Assembly (NCBI GenBank): GCA_900752065.1
Contig: CAADTT010000121.1
Location: 1 to 39,392 of the forward strand
From: Lachnospiraceae bacterium
Lineage (GTDB): Bacteria; Bacillota; Clostridia; Lachnospirales; Lachnospiraceae
DNA: 39,392 nucleotides
Reading direction: 5' to 3'
In this document: one piece after another, positions 7,447 through 15,646 of the stretch
Layout: every line of letters starts with the position of its first letter
Numbering within the stretch: position 1 is the first letter of the stretch
The notes under the pieces: model-generated
The model's database searches: none
What the model saw: only the letters and a program-made list of their open reading frames with translations
Told to the model about the DNA's origin: nothing
Made by a program: the position numbers and the translations under genes

Positions 7447-8525
7447 GAAGCTCTTATAAAGAAGAAGATGTCATACTGCTTTTAAAGGATATTACAGGAC
7501 TCGTAGAACCCCAGTCCACGGAAGAGCGGGAAAGGCAGATTCAGGCGGGGCGCCATTACTGCGAGATGCTGCCCATCGAGTATGTTCCTTCCGAAAAATA
7601 TATGCAGGTCTACCGGGAATCCCTGGCCGCTTATGCTGAAACCGTGGCACAGGCAACGGGCAGGCTGTCGGATAAGATCGTGGAAACCAGAGGGAAAGAA
7701 GTGGTTCTGGTGTCTCTGGCGAGGGCAGGGATTCCTGTTGGAATCCTGATCCGGCATTTTATCCGGAAAAAGTATAAGCTTCAGGTTCCGCATTATTCTA
7801 TTTCTATTATCCGGGGAAAAGGGATCGATGACAATGCCATGAAGTATCTGCTGGAAAAGTACCGCCCGGAGCAGCTCTTGTTTGTGGACGGATGGATCGG
7901 AAAAGGAGCGATTTTGGGAGAACTGAAAAAAGATATCCGGCAGTATGAGGGGGTATCCTCAGAAATCGCGGTGCTGGCGGACCCGGCAAATATCACGGAG
8001 CTTTGCGGAACCCATGAGGATATCCTGATTCCCAGCTCCTGCTTAAACTGTACGGTGTCGGGGCTGATCAGCCGCACCTTTCTCAGAGAAGATATCATAG
8101 GGGAAAAGGACTTCCACGGAGCGGTGTATTACGGAAATCTGCGGGAAGCGGATCTGTCCTATGAATTTATCGATGCCATAGAAGCGCATTTTGAAACTGG
8201 GGAAGCCGGAGCGGGAAGAAGAAAGGCGGAAAAAAAAGCGCCGGGAAACCGAAGGATACAGGACTGTGGTATGGATGAAGTAAAGGAGCTGGCAGAAGCG
8301 TTTGGCATAGAAGATATCAACCTCATCAAACCGGGAATCGGAGAAACCACCAGAGTGCTGCTGCGCCGCGTACCCTGGAAAGTACTGATCGACGAAAAAT
8401 ACAGAGAAAGCCGGGAGCTGGCGCATATCGTGCGGCTGGCGGAGGAAAAGGGCGTGCCGGTGGAAACATATCCCCTGCGGCATTATAAATGCTGCGGAAT
8501 GATAAAGAAGGTGTCCGATGTCTGA
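7443..8525 (+). CDS. PRTase_1/StiP-family protein with C-terminal PELOTA domain
   Basis: Second module gene, 360 residues from the ATG that overlaps the previous stop; AAGGTGG precedes it with good spacing. Two pieces look like a second phosphoribosyltransferase: ARAGIPVG at residues 93-100 and the phosphate loop VDGWIGKG at 148-155. Databases also name this family cysteine protease StiP, and a Cys sits in SSCLNCTVSGL, so the chemistry is disputed. From about residue 275 there is a PELOTA-type RNA-binding domain (GIEDINLIKPGIGETTRV). A link between a ribosyl-transfer enzyme and an RNA-binding domain hints at an RNA-derived substrate or target, which is inference. It is encoded only beside Ter genes here. 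Confidence 0.8.
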   Translation: MRSSYKEEDVILLLKDITGLVEPQSTEERERQIQAGRHYCEMLPIEYVPSEKYMQVYRESLAAYAETVAQATGRLSDKIVETRGKEVVLVSLARAGIPVGILIRHFIRKKYKLQVPHYSISIIRGKGIDDNAMKYLLEKYRPEQLLFVDGWIGKGAILGELKKDIRQYEGVSSEIAVLADPANITELCGTHEDILIPSSCLNCTVSGLISRTFLREDIIGEKDFHGAVYYGNLREADLSYEFIDAIEAHFETGEAGAGRRKAEKKAPGNRRIQDCGMDEVKELAEAFGIEDINLIKPGIGETTRVLLRRVPWKVLIDEKYRESRELAHIVRLAEEKGVPVETYPLRHYKCCGMIKKVSDV

Positions 8526-8582
8526 GTTTGTACAGGGCAGGGGAAGAGACGGAAGGAATGGGCAAATGGAGGAAATAAACAG

Positions 8583-9560
8583 ATGAAGAATGCAATACAA
8601 TATTACAGCGTGGGAGCGCTTCTGTACTGTCCGGCAAACAGAGAAGGAGTTGCAGGGTCTGTCATAAATAATAAATTCGGCACAAAGTATTCTCTGGCGT
8701 TCTGCCTGGAGGATACCATAGCGGATGATTGTGTGAAGGAAGCAGAACAAAAGCTGGAACTTTCCATAAAGGAAATCTATCAGGCGGCGCAGAGGAAATC
8801 TTTTTATATGCCGAAGATGTTTATCCGCGTCAGAAACGGGGAGCAGGCCATTCGTCTGATGAAAGCGTGCGGGGCTGCTGCGGAGCTGGTCACAGGCTTT
8901 ATTTTTCCGAAGTTTTCCATGGAAAATGCAGACGTGTATATCCGTGCTATGACGGTGATCAATGAGACATCTCCCAAACCGGTCTATATGATGCCGATCT
9001 ACGAAAGCCCGTCCATCATAGATCTCAGATACCGCTATGAGATATTGTATGGGCTGAAGGAAAAGCTGGACAGGGTGGAGGAGATGGTGCTGAACATCCG
9101 CGTGGGTGGAAATGACCTGTGCAATATCTTTGGATTCCGGAGGCACAGCGATGAATCTATCCACAGGATTGCTCCAATTGCCAATATTTTTTCTGATATT
9201 ATTACGGTGTATGGCAAGGACTATGTGATTTCCGGGCCTGTGTGGGAATATTACGGCGGTTCCGGCTGGGATACGGGGCTTATGCGGGAGCTGGCGGAAG
9301 ACAGGCTGTGCGGTTTTACGGGGAAAACGGTGATCCATCCAAAGCAGATCTCTCTGGTCAATGCCGCATATCAGATATCGCAAAAGGATCTTGACGATGC
9401 CAGGGCTATTCTGGAATGGGATGCGGCAGCCTCTTCTCTGGTTTCCGGGAGTGTGGCATGTGAGCGGATGAATGAACACAAAACCCACAGGAACTGGGCA
9501 GTGCAGACACTTCTGATGGCAGAGGCATACGGAGTGGTTGAACTGTTACATTTGGAGTGA
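8583..9560 (+). CDS. HpcH/HpaI-like C-C bond lyase of the Ter module (CitE-type TIM barrel)
   Basis: A 325-residue TIM-barrel enzyme of the citrate lyase beta-subunit/HpcH-HpaI aldolase superfamily (C-C_Bond_Lyase family). Support comes from VTGFIFPKFS, VGGNDLCNIFGF and the strong CitE-type signature GFTGKTVIHPKQ at residues 244-255. Such enzymes break or form a carbon-carbon bond in a metal-dependent reaction on acyl-CoA or oxo-acid substrates. In Ter clusters it is predicted to tailor the metabolite started by the phosphoribosyltransferases. GGAGG lies 10 bases before the ATG. The 57 bases after the previous gene hold no terminator, so it belongs to the same operon. Confidence 0.85.
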   Translation: MKNAIQYYSVGALLYCPANREGVAGSVINNKFGTKYSLAFCLEDTIADDCVKEAEQKLELSIKEIYQAAQRKSFYMPKMFIRVRNGEQAIRLMKACGAAAELVTGFIFPKFSMENADVYIRAMTVINETSPKPVYMMPIYESPSIIDLRYRYEILYGLKEKLDRVEEMVLNIRVGGNDLCNIFGFRRHSDESIHRIAPIANIFSDIITVYGKDYVISGPVWEYYGGSGWDTGLMRELAEDRLCGFTGKTVIHPKQISLVNAAYQISQKDLDDARAILEWDAAASSLVSGSVACERMNEHKTHRNWAVQTLLMAEAYGVVELLHLE

Positions 9561-9578
9561 AACAACAGACGGAATATG

Positions 9579-9607
9579 TTGCGGATACTATGAAAATGTG
9601 ATAGAAT
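9579..9607 (+). promoter_or_regulatory. Internal promoter P2 before yceG (extended -10)
   Basis: TTGCGG at 9579-9584, a 17-base spacer and TAGAAT at 9602-9607, preceded by TGA (extended -10). The core TGTGATAGAATA differs from promoter P1 (6196-6224) at one position. It would let yceG, telA and the terD genes be expressed apart from the three enzyme genes upstream. Confidence 0.6.
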
Positions 9608-9646
9608 AAACAGTATCATGGAATGAGCATCAGGACGGAAAAATCT

Positions 9647-11920
9647 ATGTTTGAACACAGGAAAATACAGGAACTGGACGATTTTTTCAAAGAACTTAAT
9701 AACAGAAAAGAAAAAGGGGTATATTTTTACAGGATCAATGGATATAACGAGGAGATCGGCAGCCTGATCCGCAGATACTATGAGGCGACCCGGCTGTCAG
9801 GCGTGATTCTGGAGGGCAGGATTCCGAACCCGGACGGGGGAAATCTGTCCTATTATAACGAAATCATGGGCATGGATTTCCAGATGAGCAGAGGCTTCTT
9901 CGAAGTGAGCCTGAGAAAATGGCTGCCCAGGATGAAGGATTTTCAGAGAAGCCAGATGGCGGAGTCTATCTATGACTGCCTGGATACCCTGAGAAAAGCA
10001 GGGAAGAATGAAAATATGCTGAAAAACGCATATATTAAATTTATGTGCTGGCTGTATTATAAGTTCGAACGCATTGCAAACCAGCTTGGAGAAAATAAGC
10101 TGCCCAGGATTCTTTATGAGGGCGATATCAGCAGCTATGAACTGATGCTGATCTCCATTTTATCAAAGGCGGGCTGTGATGTGCTGCTGCTACAGTATCA
10201 TGGCGATGAAAGCTATCAGAAGCTTGATCCGTCCTCTGCATTATCAGACAAACTGACGCTTCCGGGAATGAAAGAGTTTCCGGAAGGATTTAATCTCCGG
10301 TGGATTCGTGAGCAGATAAAACGAGCGATGAACAATGAGCGTCTGTATGGGAAAAAACCTTCCGCCGCAGCCTGTACGAACGCGTGGATCACAGGAAAGG
10401 GGCTGGATGATTTTCGAACCCCTGTCGCAGACCGGGGCAGCGATTCCGCCTTTTATTATAACTGCTTTTGCAGACTGAACGGCGCCGCAGATAAGCTGGC
10501 TTACCGAAATGAATTGTACCATTTTTATCTGGAGATGAAAAACAGCGGGCGCAGGATGGCGGTGGTGAATGGCGCAATTCCCCAGCCCACGATGGAGGAG
10601 ATCGCGGGAATCAGGAGAAAAAACTACCAGAATCAGGAGCAGATGCTGATGGATCTGTCAGCAAATATCCAGTACAGCGCGAATACAGAGCTTCAGCGGA
10701 TAATGGTAAAAGCATTTGTCGATGTGATGCTGAAAGAGGCAGAGCAGCCGGGGATGAACCTGAACAGGCTGACGAATAAGGCAGTGTATCTGCTGTGTTG
10801 GCTGAAGCGCTATCAGAAAGAACTGTTTTCTAACTGGAAGATGCCGGAAATCGGATGTTTTATCCATATGGGCTGCTGTAAAAGTGAGAGCGAAGCTCTG
10901 TTTTTGAGGCTTCTCGCAGGGATCCCGGTGGATGTGCTGATCCTGAATCCGAACCGGAATGAAACGTGCTGTCTGAAGGATGAAAGGCTGTATGAGATTC
11001 ATTATCCGGAATCTCTGCCGGAAGAACGTTTTCCGCAGGAGGATGCCGATCTTCAGATCGGTACGGTGGCATATCAGGCGGAACGTGAACTGGATTCCCT
11101 GATGTATCAGGATTCCGGTGTGTACCGCAACTATCAGTATGCGAGAGCGAATACGGTAACGCTTCAGACCATGTACGAGGAGATCGCCCTGCTCTGGAAG
11201 GAGGAGGTAAAATACAGACCGAATTTCAGTACGGTGGACGGAATTGTAAATATCCCGGCAATCTTTGCCAAGGTCTCCGGTGTGAAGGACGGGCAGGTAC
11301 AGTCCTACTGGCAGGGAATAAAGGCGCTGCTTACAGAGGACACCTTCGTGGTGAAGGCTGTGCCGTTTATCAGCCCTACAGAGCCAAACCCGATGAAGGC
11401 GCATGTGGCCGATTTTTTCAGGAACGGGAAAGTCCAGCGTGCCAGGATCAAAGCGCATAAAGATTATCCTTACGGAGTACTGCGGGAGGAAATGCAGGAG
11501 CATATGCTGGACAAGCTGCAGCTTCTCATTGACAAAAAACTGATTCGGGGAACCTTTGAGAATGGAACAGAATATACGATCACAGCAACCGTGCTGAATC
11601 TGAACAAAGAGCTTGTGCGTCTGATTCAGAAATTTGATTTTACGAAAAAGAATCCGAAGTTTATCTACATCAATACGGGAGAAAAAATAATCTCTCTGGA
11701 GGATTCGATTCTGGCGGCATTTTTGAATCTGGTGGGCTTTGACGTACTCTTTTTTGTACCTACCGGATATCAGAGCGTGGAGAAACATTTTAACAGGAAA
11801 CTGATGGAAGAGCACCAGATCGGGGATTATATCTATGATCTTCAGGTTCCCGATTTCGGAAGGATTCCACGGAATACACGGCCTACATGGCGTGATAAAT
11901 TTTTTAAGAGAGGGACATGA
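9647..11920 (+). CDS. yceG: YceG family protein (Ter-associated component)
   Basis: A 757-residue protein of the YceG family (Pfam YceG_bac, described as a putative component of the Ter biosynthetic module). Its order before telA and the terD genes matches the yce stress operon of Bacillus subtilis, though the rest of the arrangement differs. I see no signal peptide, membrane helix or known catalytic motif; the chain is rich in charged and aromatic residues throughout. Its biochemical role is unknown. The ATG at 9647 has AGGACGG eight bases upstream, whereas the earlier ATG at 9623 has none. The stop codon overlaps the start of telA (ATGA). An internal promoter lies 40 bases upstream. Confidence 0.8.
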   Translation: MFEHRKIQELDDFFKELNNRKEKGVYFYRINGYNEEIGSLIRRYYEATRLSGVILEGRIPNPDGGNLSYYNEIMGMDFQMSRGFFEVSLRKWLPRMKDFQRSQMAESIYDCLDTLRKAGKNENMLKNAYIKFMCWLYYKFERIANQLGENKLPRILYEGDISSYELMLISILSKAGCDVLLLQYHGDESYQKLDPSSALSDKLTLPGMKEFPEGFNLRWIREQIKRAMNNERLYGKKPSAAACTNAWITGKGLDDFRTPVADRGSDSAFYYNCFCRLNGAADKLAYRNELYHFYLEMKNSGRRMAVVNGAIPQPTMEEIAGIRRKNYQNQEQMLMDLSANIQYSANTELQRIMVKAFVDVMLKEAEQPGMNLNRLTNKAVYLLCWLKRYQKELFSNWKMPEIGCFIHMGCCKSESEALFLRLLAGIPVDVLILNPNRNETCCLKDERLYEIHYPESLPEERFPQEDADLQIGTVAYQAERELDSLMYQDSGVYRNYQYARANTVTLQTMYEEIALLWKEEVKYRPNFSTVDGIVNIPAIFAKVSGVKDGQVQSYWQGIKALLTEDTFVVKAVPFISPTEPNPMKAHVADFFRNGKVQRARIKAHKDYPYGVLREEMQEHMLDKLQLLIDKKLIRGTFENGTEYTITATVLNLNKELVRLIQKFDFTKKNPKFIYINTGEKIISLEDSILAAFLNLVGFDVLFFVPTGYQSVEKHFNRKLMEEHQIGDYIYDLQVPDFGRIPRNTRPTWRDKFFKRGT

Positions 11921-13077
11921 ATATGGGATTGGATTTTAGCAAAACGGCTGTGCAGCAGCCAACGGTCTCGACGGTTCCTGACACGAAAAATGAAGTGTCG
12001 GTGGTGGAGCAGTATGATATCGTGGCTGACAGACAGAGAATGAACGCAGAGCTGACGGCTTCAAAAGAAGTGGATGATCTGGTCAGCACGATTGAGATCG
12101 ACAATCTGGAAACGATCGTTACCTTTGGTGCGGAAGCGGCGGAGGAGATCTCAAAGGCATCCGATGTGGTATTGAACAGCATGAATATGTCGCAGATTGA
12201 TGATTCCAGCCAGATGTTGAATACACTGGCAAAGATTATGGAAAAATTCGATATTGACGAGATTAAAGAGGACAAAGGATTTTTCTCAAAGCTGTTTGGA
12301 AATGCCAGAAAACAGCTTGACAGGATTCTGGATAAATACCATACGATGGGCGACGAGGTGGACAAGATTTATGTGCAGCTCAAGCAGTATGAGTCTGAGA
12401 TCAAGCAGTCGAACCGCAAACTGGATCAGATGTTTGACGCCAATGTGGATTACTATCACAAACTGGTGAAATACATACTGGCGGGGGAGCAGGGATGCAA
12501 AGAGCTTGAGGATTATATCGCAAAGAGGCAGGCGGACATGGAGGTTACCGGCGATACGTCCATCCAGTTTGAGCTGACGGCATTGCAGCAGGCCCTGATG
12601 ATGCTGGAGCAGAGGACACAGGACCTGCGGACGGCGGAGAGTGTTGCCATGCAGTCGATTCCGATGATCAAGACGATGGAATTTTCCAATATGAATCTGG
12701 TACGGAAGATCAATTCAGCGTTTATCATCACGCTTCCGGTATTTAAACAGGCGCTGGCCCAGGCCATCATGCTGAAGCGGCAGAAGATTCAGGCGGAAGC
12801 AATGTCCGCACTGGATCAGAAGACAAATGAGATGCTGATCAAGAATGCACAGAATACTGTAGAGCAGTCGAAGATGACTGCGAGAATGGCGGCGGGAAGT
12901 TCGATCAAGATTGAGACGCTGGAGAGTACCTGGAGAACGATTGTGAACGGCATTGATGAGACAAGGCAGATTCAGGAGGATGCAAGAAGACAGCGCATCG
13001 AAGATCAGGCAAGACTTGAGACGATCAAGCAGGAGTTTAACAGTAAATACGGTGACGCGGGACGCTTTTCAAAATAA
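11917..13077 (+). CDS. telA: Toxic anion resistance protein TelA family
   Basis: A 386-residue cytosolic protein of the TelA/YceH family, largely alpha-helical with long charged helices and probable coiled coil (about residues 135-175 and 260-380). Family members are tied to resistance to tellurite and other toxic anions and to cell-envelope stress, by a mechanism not established. The ATG at 11917 overlaps the yceG stop, but a second ATG at 11923 is better spaced from the AGAGAGGG site, so two residues are uncertain. It sits between the biosynthetic genes and the TerD array, the order known from Bacillus yce operons. Confidence 0.9.
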   Translation: MNMGLDFSKTAVQQPTVSTVPDTKNEVSVVEQYDIVADRQRMNAELTASKEVDDLVSTIEIDNLETIVTFGAEAAEEISKASDVVLNSMNMSQIDDSSQMLNTLAKIMEKFDIDEIKEDKGFFSKLFGNARKQLDRILDKYHTMGDEVDKIYVQLKQYESEIKQSNRKLDQMFDANVDYYHKLVKYILAGEQGCKELEDYIAKRQADMEVTGDTSIQFELTALQQALMMLEQRTQDLRTAESVAMQSIPMIKTMEFSNMNLVRKINSAFIITLPVFKQALAQAIMLKRQKIQAEAMSALDQKTNEMLIKNAQNTVEQSKMTARMAAGSSIKIETLESTWRTIVNGIDETRQIQEDARRQRIEDQARLETIKQEFNSKYGDAGRFSK

Positions 13078-13151
13078 TTGAAGAATTCGTATGGTTTCAG
13101 ACATGCGGTCAAATGTGGCTTGAAACAAAGTAAAGGGAAAGGAGAATCATT

Positions 13152-13733
13152 ATGCCAATTAATTTGCAGAAGGGACAGAAAGTAGATCTTACGAAAGGAA
13201 ATCCAAGCCTGAAAAAAATTATGGTGGGCCTTGGCTGGGATGTGAACGCCTTTGATTCCGGCGCTGATTTTGACCTGGATGCGGCAGCATTTATGGTAGG
13301 TGAAAACGGCAAATGCCCGACAGAGAGAGAATTTATTTTTTATGGAAATCTTGAGCACCACAGCGGCGCCGTAAAACATATGGGAGACAACCTGACAGGA
13401 GAGGGAGAGGGAGATGACGAGCAGATCGAGGTGGATCTGACGAAAATTCCTGAAAATGTGTCCAGGGTCGTTTTCACAGTAACTATTTATGATGCGGATG
13501 TGAGACGGCAGAATTTTGGTCAGGTGTCCAATTCATTTATCCGTATCGTGGATGCTACGACGAATCAGGAGCTGATCCGCTATGATCTGGGAGAAGATTT
13601 TTCCATCGAGACGGCAGTGGTAGTCGGAGAGTTGTACCGTCATGGCGGCGGATGGAAGTTCAATGCCATCGGAAGCGGTTTCCAGGGAGGACTGGCGGCG
13701 CTCTGCGGGCACTATGGAATTGAGGTAGCGTAA
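13152..13733 (+). CDS. terD: TerD-family Ca2+-binding stress protein 1
   Basis: A 193-residue single TerD domain. The conserved start INLQKGQKVDLTKGNP is followed by WDVN, the acidic FDLDAAAF (residues 40-47), GDNLTGEGEGDDEQI (about 78-92) and FTVTIYDA. The acidic groups are the Ca2+ ligands known for TerD proteins. It should be cytosolic and change shape or partner when Ca2+ binds. AAAGGAG precedes the ATG. In the 74 bases before it there is only a weak hairpin (GTTTCA at 13094 with TGAAAC at 13121). Very similar to the next gene, so the two arose by tandem duplication. Confidence 0.93.
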   Translation: MPINLQKGQKVDLTKGNPSLKKIMVGLGWDVNAFDSGADFDLDAAAFMVGENGKCPTEREFIFYGNLEHHSGAVKHMGDNLTGEGEGDDEQIEVDLTKIPENVSRVVFTVTIYDADVRRQNFGQVSNSFIRIVDATTNQELIRYDLGEDFSIETAVVVGELYRHGGGWKFNAIGSGFQGGLAALCGHYGIEVA

Positions 13734-13787
13734 AAACGGTTCAGCAGGTCTGTAAAAGGAACAGACAAGAAAAATGGAGGTCATATT

Positions 13788-14369
13788 ATGCCGATTAATT
13801 TGCAAAAAGGACAGAAGGTCAGCCTGACAAAAGGAAATCCGGGGCTGTCAAAAGTAGTTGTAGGACTGGGCTGGGATGTGAACCAGTTTGATACTGGTGG
13901 AAGCTTTGATCTGGATGCGGCAGCATTTCTGGTAACGGATTCAGGAAAAGTATCAAAACCGGAGGATTTCGTATTCTATGGAAATCTGACCCATCCATCG
14001 GGAAGCGTGCAGCATCTGGGCGATAACCTGACAGGAGAAGGTGACGGAGATGACGAGCAGATCAAGGTAAATCTCACAGGCGTACCGGCAAATATCATGA
14101 AGATCGTGTTTACCGTTACAATTTATGATGCTGAGGTAAGACGTCAGAATTTCGGCCAGGTGAACAATGCCTTTATCCGGATCTATAATGAGGATACGGG
14201 CGAAGAGATGCTGCGCTACGATCTGGGGGAGGATTTCTCCATCGAGACGGCGGCGGTGTTTGGCGAACTGTACAGAAATGGAAACGAGTGGAAGTTCAAT
14301 GCCATCGGAAGCGGTTATCAGGGAGGTCTGGCAGCGCTCTGTGCAAGCTTTGGGATTGATGTAGAGTAG
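13788..14369 (+). CDS. terD: TerD-family Ca2+-binding stress protein 2
   Basis: A 193-residue paralogue of the preceding gene and collinear with it along the whole length: INLQKGQKVSLTKGNP, FDLDAAAF, GDNLTGEGDGDDEQI and FTVTIYDAEVRRQNFGQV. All acidic Ca2+-binding positions are kept. The spacer before it holds a small hairpin (GTCTGT-AAAAGGA-ACAGAC, about 13748-13766) just ahead of the GGAGGT site, which might tune translation. Having two near-identical TerD genes suggests a dosage or heteromer role, which is inference. Confidence 0.93.
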   Translation: MPINLQKGQKVSLTKGNPGLSKVVVGLGWDVNQFDTGGSFDLDAAAFLVTDSGKVSKPEDFVFYGNLTHPSGSVQHLGDNLTGEGDGDDEQIKVNLTGVPANIMKIVFTVTIYDAEVRRQNFGQVNNAFIRIYNEDTGEEMLRYDLGEDFSIETAAVFGELYRNGNEWKFNAIGSGYQGGLAALCASFGIDVE

Positions 14370-14391
14370 AGCTGCATGATCGGAGGAGAAA

Positions 14392-14997
14392 ATGGCGATT
14401 AATTTACAAAAAGGACAAAAGGTCAGCTTAAAGAAGAGTTCCCCGGCGGGACTTGGAGAGATCCTTGTAAATCTTAACTGGAATGCAAAACCGGCGAATC
14501 AGGGATTTTTTTCCAAGCTTCTGGGAGGAAATCAGGGCATTGACCTTGATTTGGGATGTCTGTATGAGCTGAAAAATGGAAGAAAAGGCACGGTTCAGGC
14601 ACTGGGCAATGCTTTTGGAGCACTCAACCAGGAACCTTATATCGCGCTGGATGGCGATGACAGGACAGGAGCCTGCGTAACGGGAGAGAATCTTCGGATC
14701 AACGGAAACAGGATTTCTGAGATCAAGAGGATTCTGGTATACACATTTATTTACGAAGGTGTGGCAAACTGGCGGCAGGCAGATGGCATTGTTACTATCA
14801 AATATCCGGGCTCGGAAGACCTGATCGTAAAGATGGATGATTATAATTCATCTAACAGGATGTGCGGACTGGCTTTGCTGGAAAACGTCAACGATGAGAC
14901 ATTCAGCGTTGAGAAGATCGTGCAGTTCTATCCCGGCCATCAGGCGCTGGACAAGGCGTTTCATTGGGGACTGCGGTGGCAGGCAGGACGAAAATAA
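14392..14997 (+). CDS. TerA-like divergent member of the TerD superfamily
   Basis: A 201-residue protein that opens with the shared INLQKGQKVSLKK and then departs from TerD. WNAKPANQGFFSKLLGGNQG replaces the usual WDVN segment, IDLDLGCLYEL replaces FDLDAAAF, and LDGDDRTGACVTGENL replaces the GDDEQI block. Enough Asp residues remain that metal binding is likely. This pattern matches TerA rather than TerD. It follows the second terD by 22 bases with GGAGG before the ATG, so it is translated from the same message. It probably works as a partner of the true TerD proteins. Confidence 0.8.
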   Translation: MAINLQKGQKVSLKKSSPAGLGEILVNLNWNAKPANQGFFSKLLGGNQGIDLDLGCLYELKNGRKGTVQALGNAFGALNQEPYIALDGDDRTGACVTGENLRINGNRISEIKRILVYTFIYEGVANWRQADGIVTIKYPGSEDLIVKMDDYNSSNRMCGLALLENVNDETFSVEKIVQFYPGHQALDKAFHWGLRWQAGRK

Positions 14998-15010
14998 GGA
15001 GGAATTTGAT

Positions 15011-15601
15011 ATGTCAATCAATTTACAAAAGGGTCAAAAAGTCAGTTTGACCAAAGAAAATGCAGGACTTTCGAAGGTCATCGTAGGTCTGGGCTGGGAT
15101 GAAGCGCCAAGAAGCGGGTTTGGTCTTTTCGCTCCCAAGCCAAAGCCGATCGACTGCGATGCTTCCGCTATCATGCTGAAAGGCGGAAAGCTCTGTGATA
15201 ATAAGGATGTGGTGTACTTTGCAAATCTGAACCATAAAAGCGGTACGGTACAGCACATGGGGGATAACCTGACAGGCGCAGGAGAGGGAGATGACGAACA
15301 GATCGTGATCGATCTGTCCAGAGTCCCTGCAGAGTACGATAAGATTGTATTTGTTGTAAATATTTATCAGGCGTTCAAGAGAAACCAGCATTTCCGAATG
15401 ATCCGGAACGCTTTTATCCGTCTGGTAGACGGCAGAAACAGCCGGGAATTGTGCAGATATAATCTGACAGAGGATTATTCCGGCATGACGGCGATGGTGT
15501 TCGGTGAAGTGTACAGGTATAACGGCGAGTGGAAATTCAGTGCGATCGGCCAGGGAACGAACGATGGAAGCATCGGCGATCTGGCGAAGAGATATCTGTA
15601 G
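15011..15601 (+). CDS. TerD-family protein 4 (TerZ/YceC-like)
   Basis: A 196-residue TerD-domain protein: INLQKGQKVSLTKENAGL, then an inserted FGLFAPKPKP segment, IDCDASAIM in place of FDLDAAAF, and an intact GDNLTGAGEGDDEQI. The Ca2+-binding acids of the second loop are retained and those of the first partly changed. The start at 15011 follows AAGGAGG; the reading frame is open further upstream but there it only overlaps the previous gene. It lies 13 bases after the TerA-like gene. It is the most divergent of the canonical TerD copies here. Confidence 0.9.
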   Translation: MSINLQKGQKVSLTKENAGLSKVIVGLGWDEAPRSGFGLFAPKPKPIDCDASAIMLKGGKLCDNKDVVYFANLNHKSGTVQHMGDNLTGAGEGDDEQIVIDLSRVPAEYDKIVFVVNIYQAFKRNQHFRMIRNAFIRLVDGRNSRELCRYNLTEDYSGMTAMVFGEVYRYNGEWKFSAIGQGTNDGSIGDLAKRYL

Positions 15602-15646
15602 CAGAGTGTGAGATAATTGATAAGAAAAAGGAGAGATTAAGGAAGC

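Noticed and set aside
8043..9488. Long minus-strand ORF opposite the StiP-PELOTA and lyase genes
   Set aside because: It is an antisense shadow of two well-supported genes, with no start signal or known domain.
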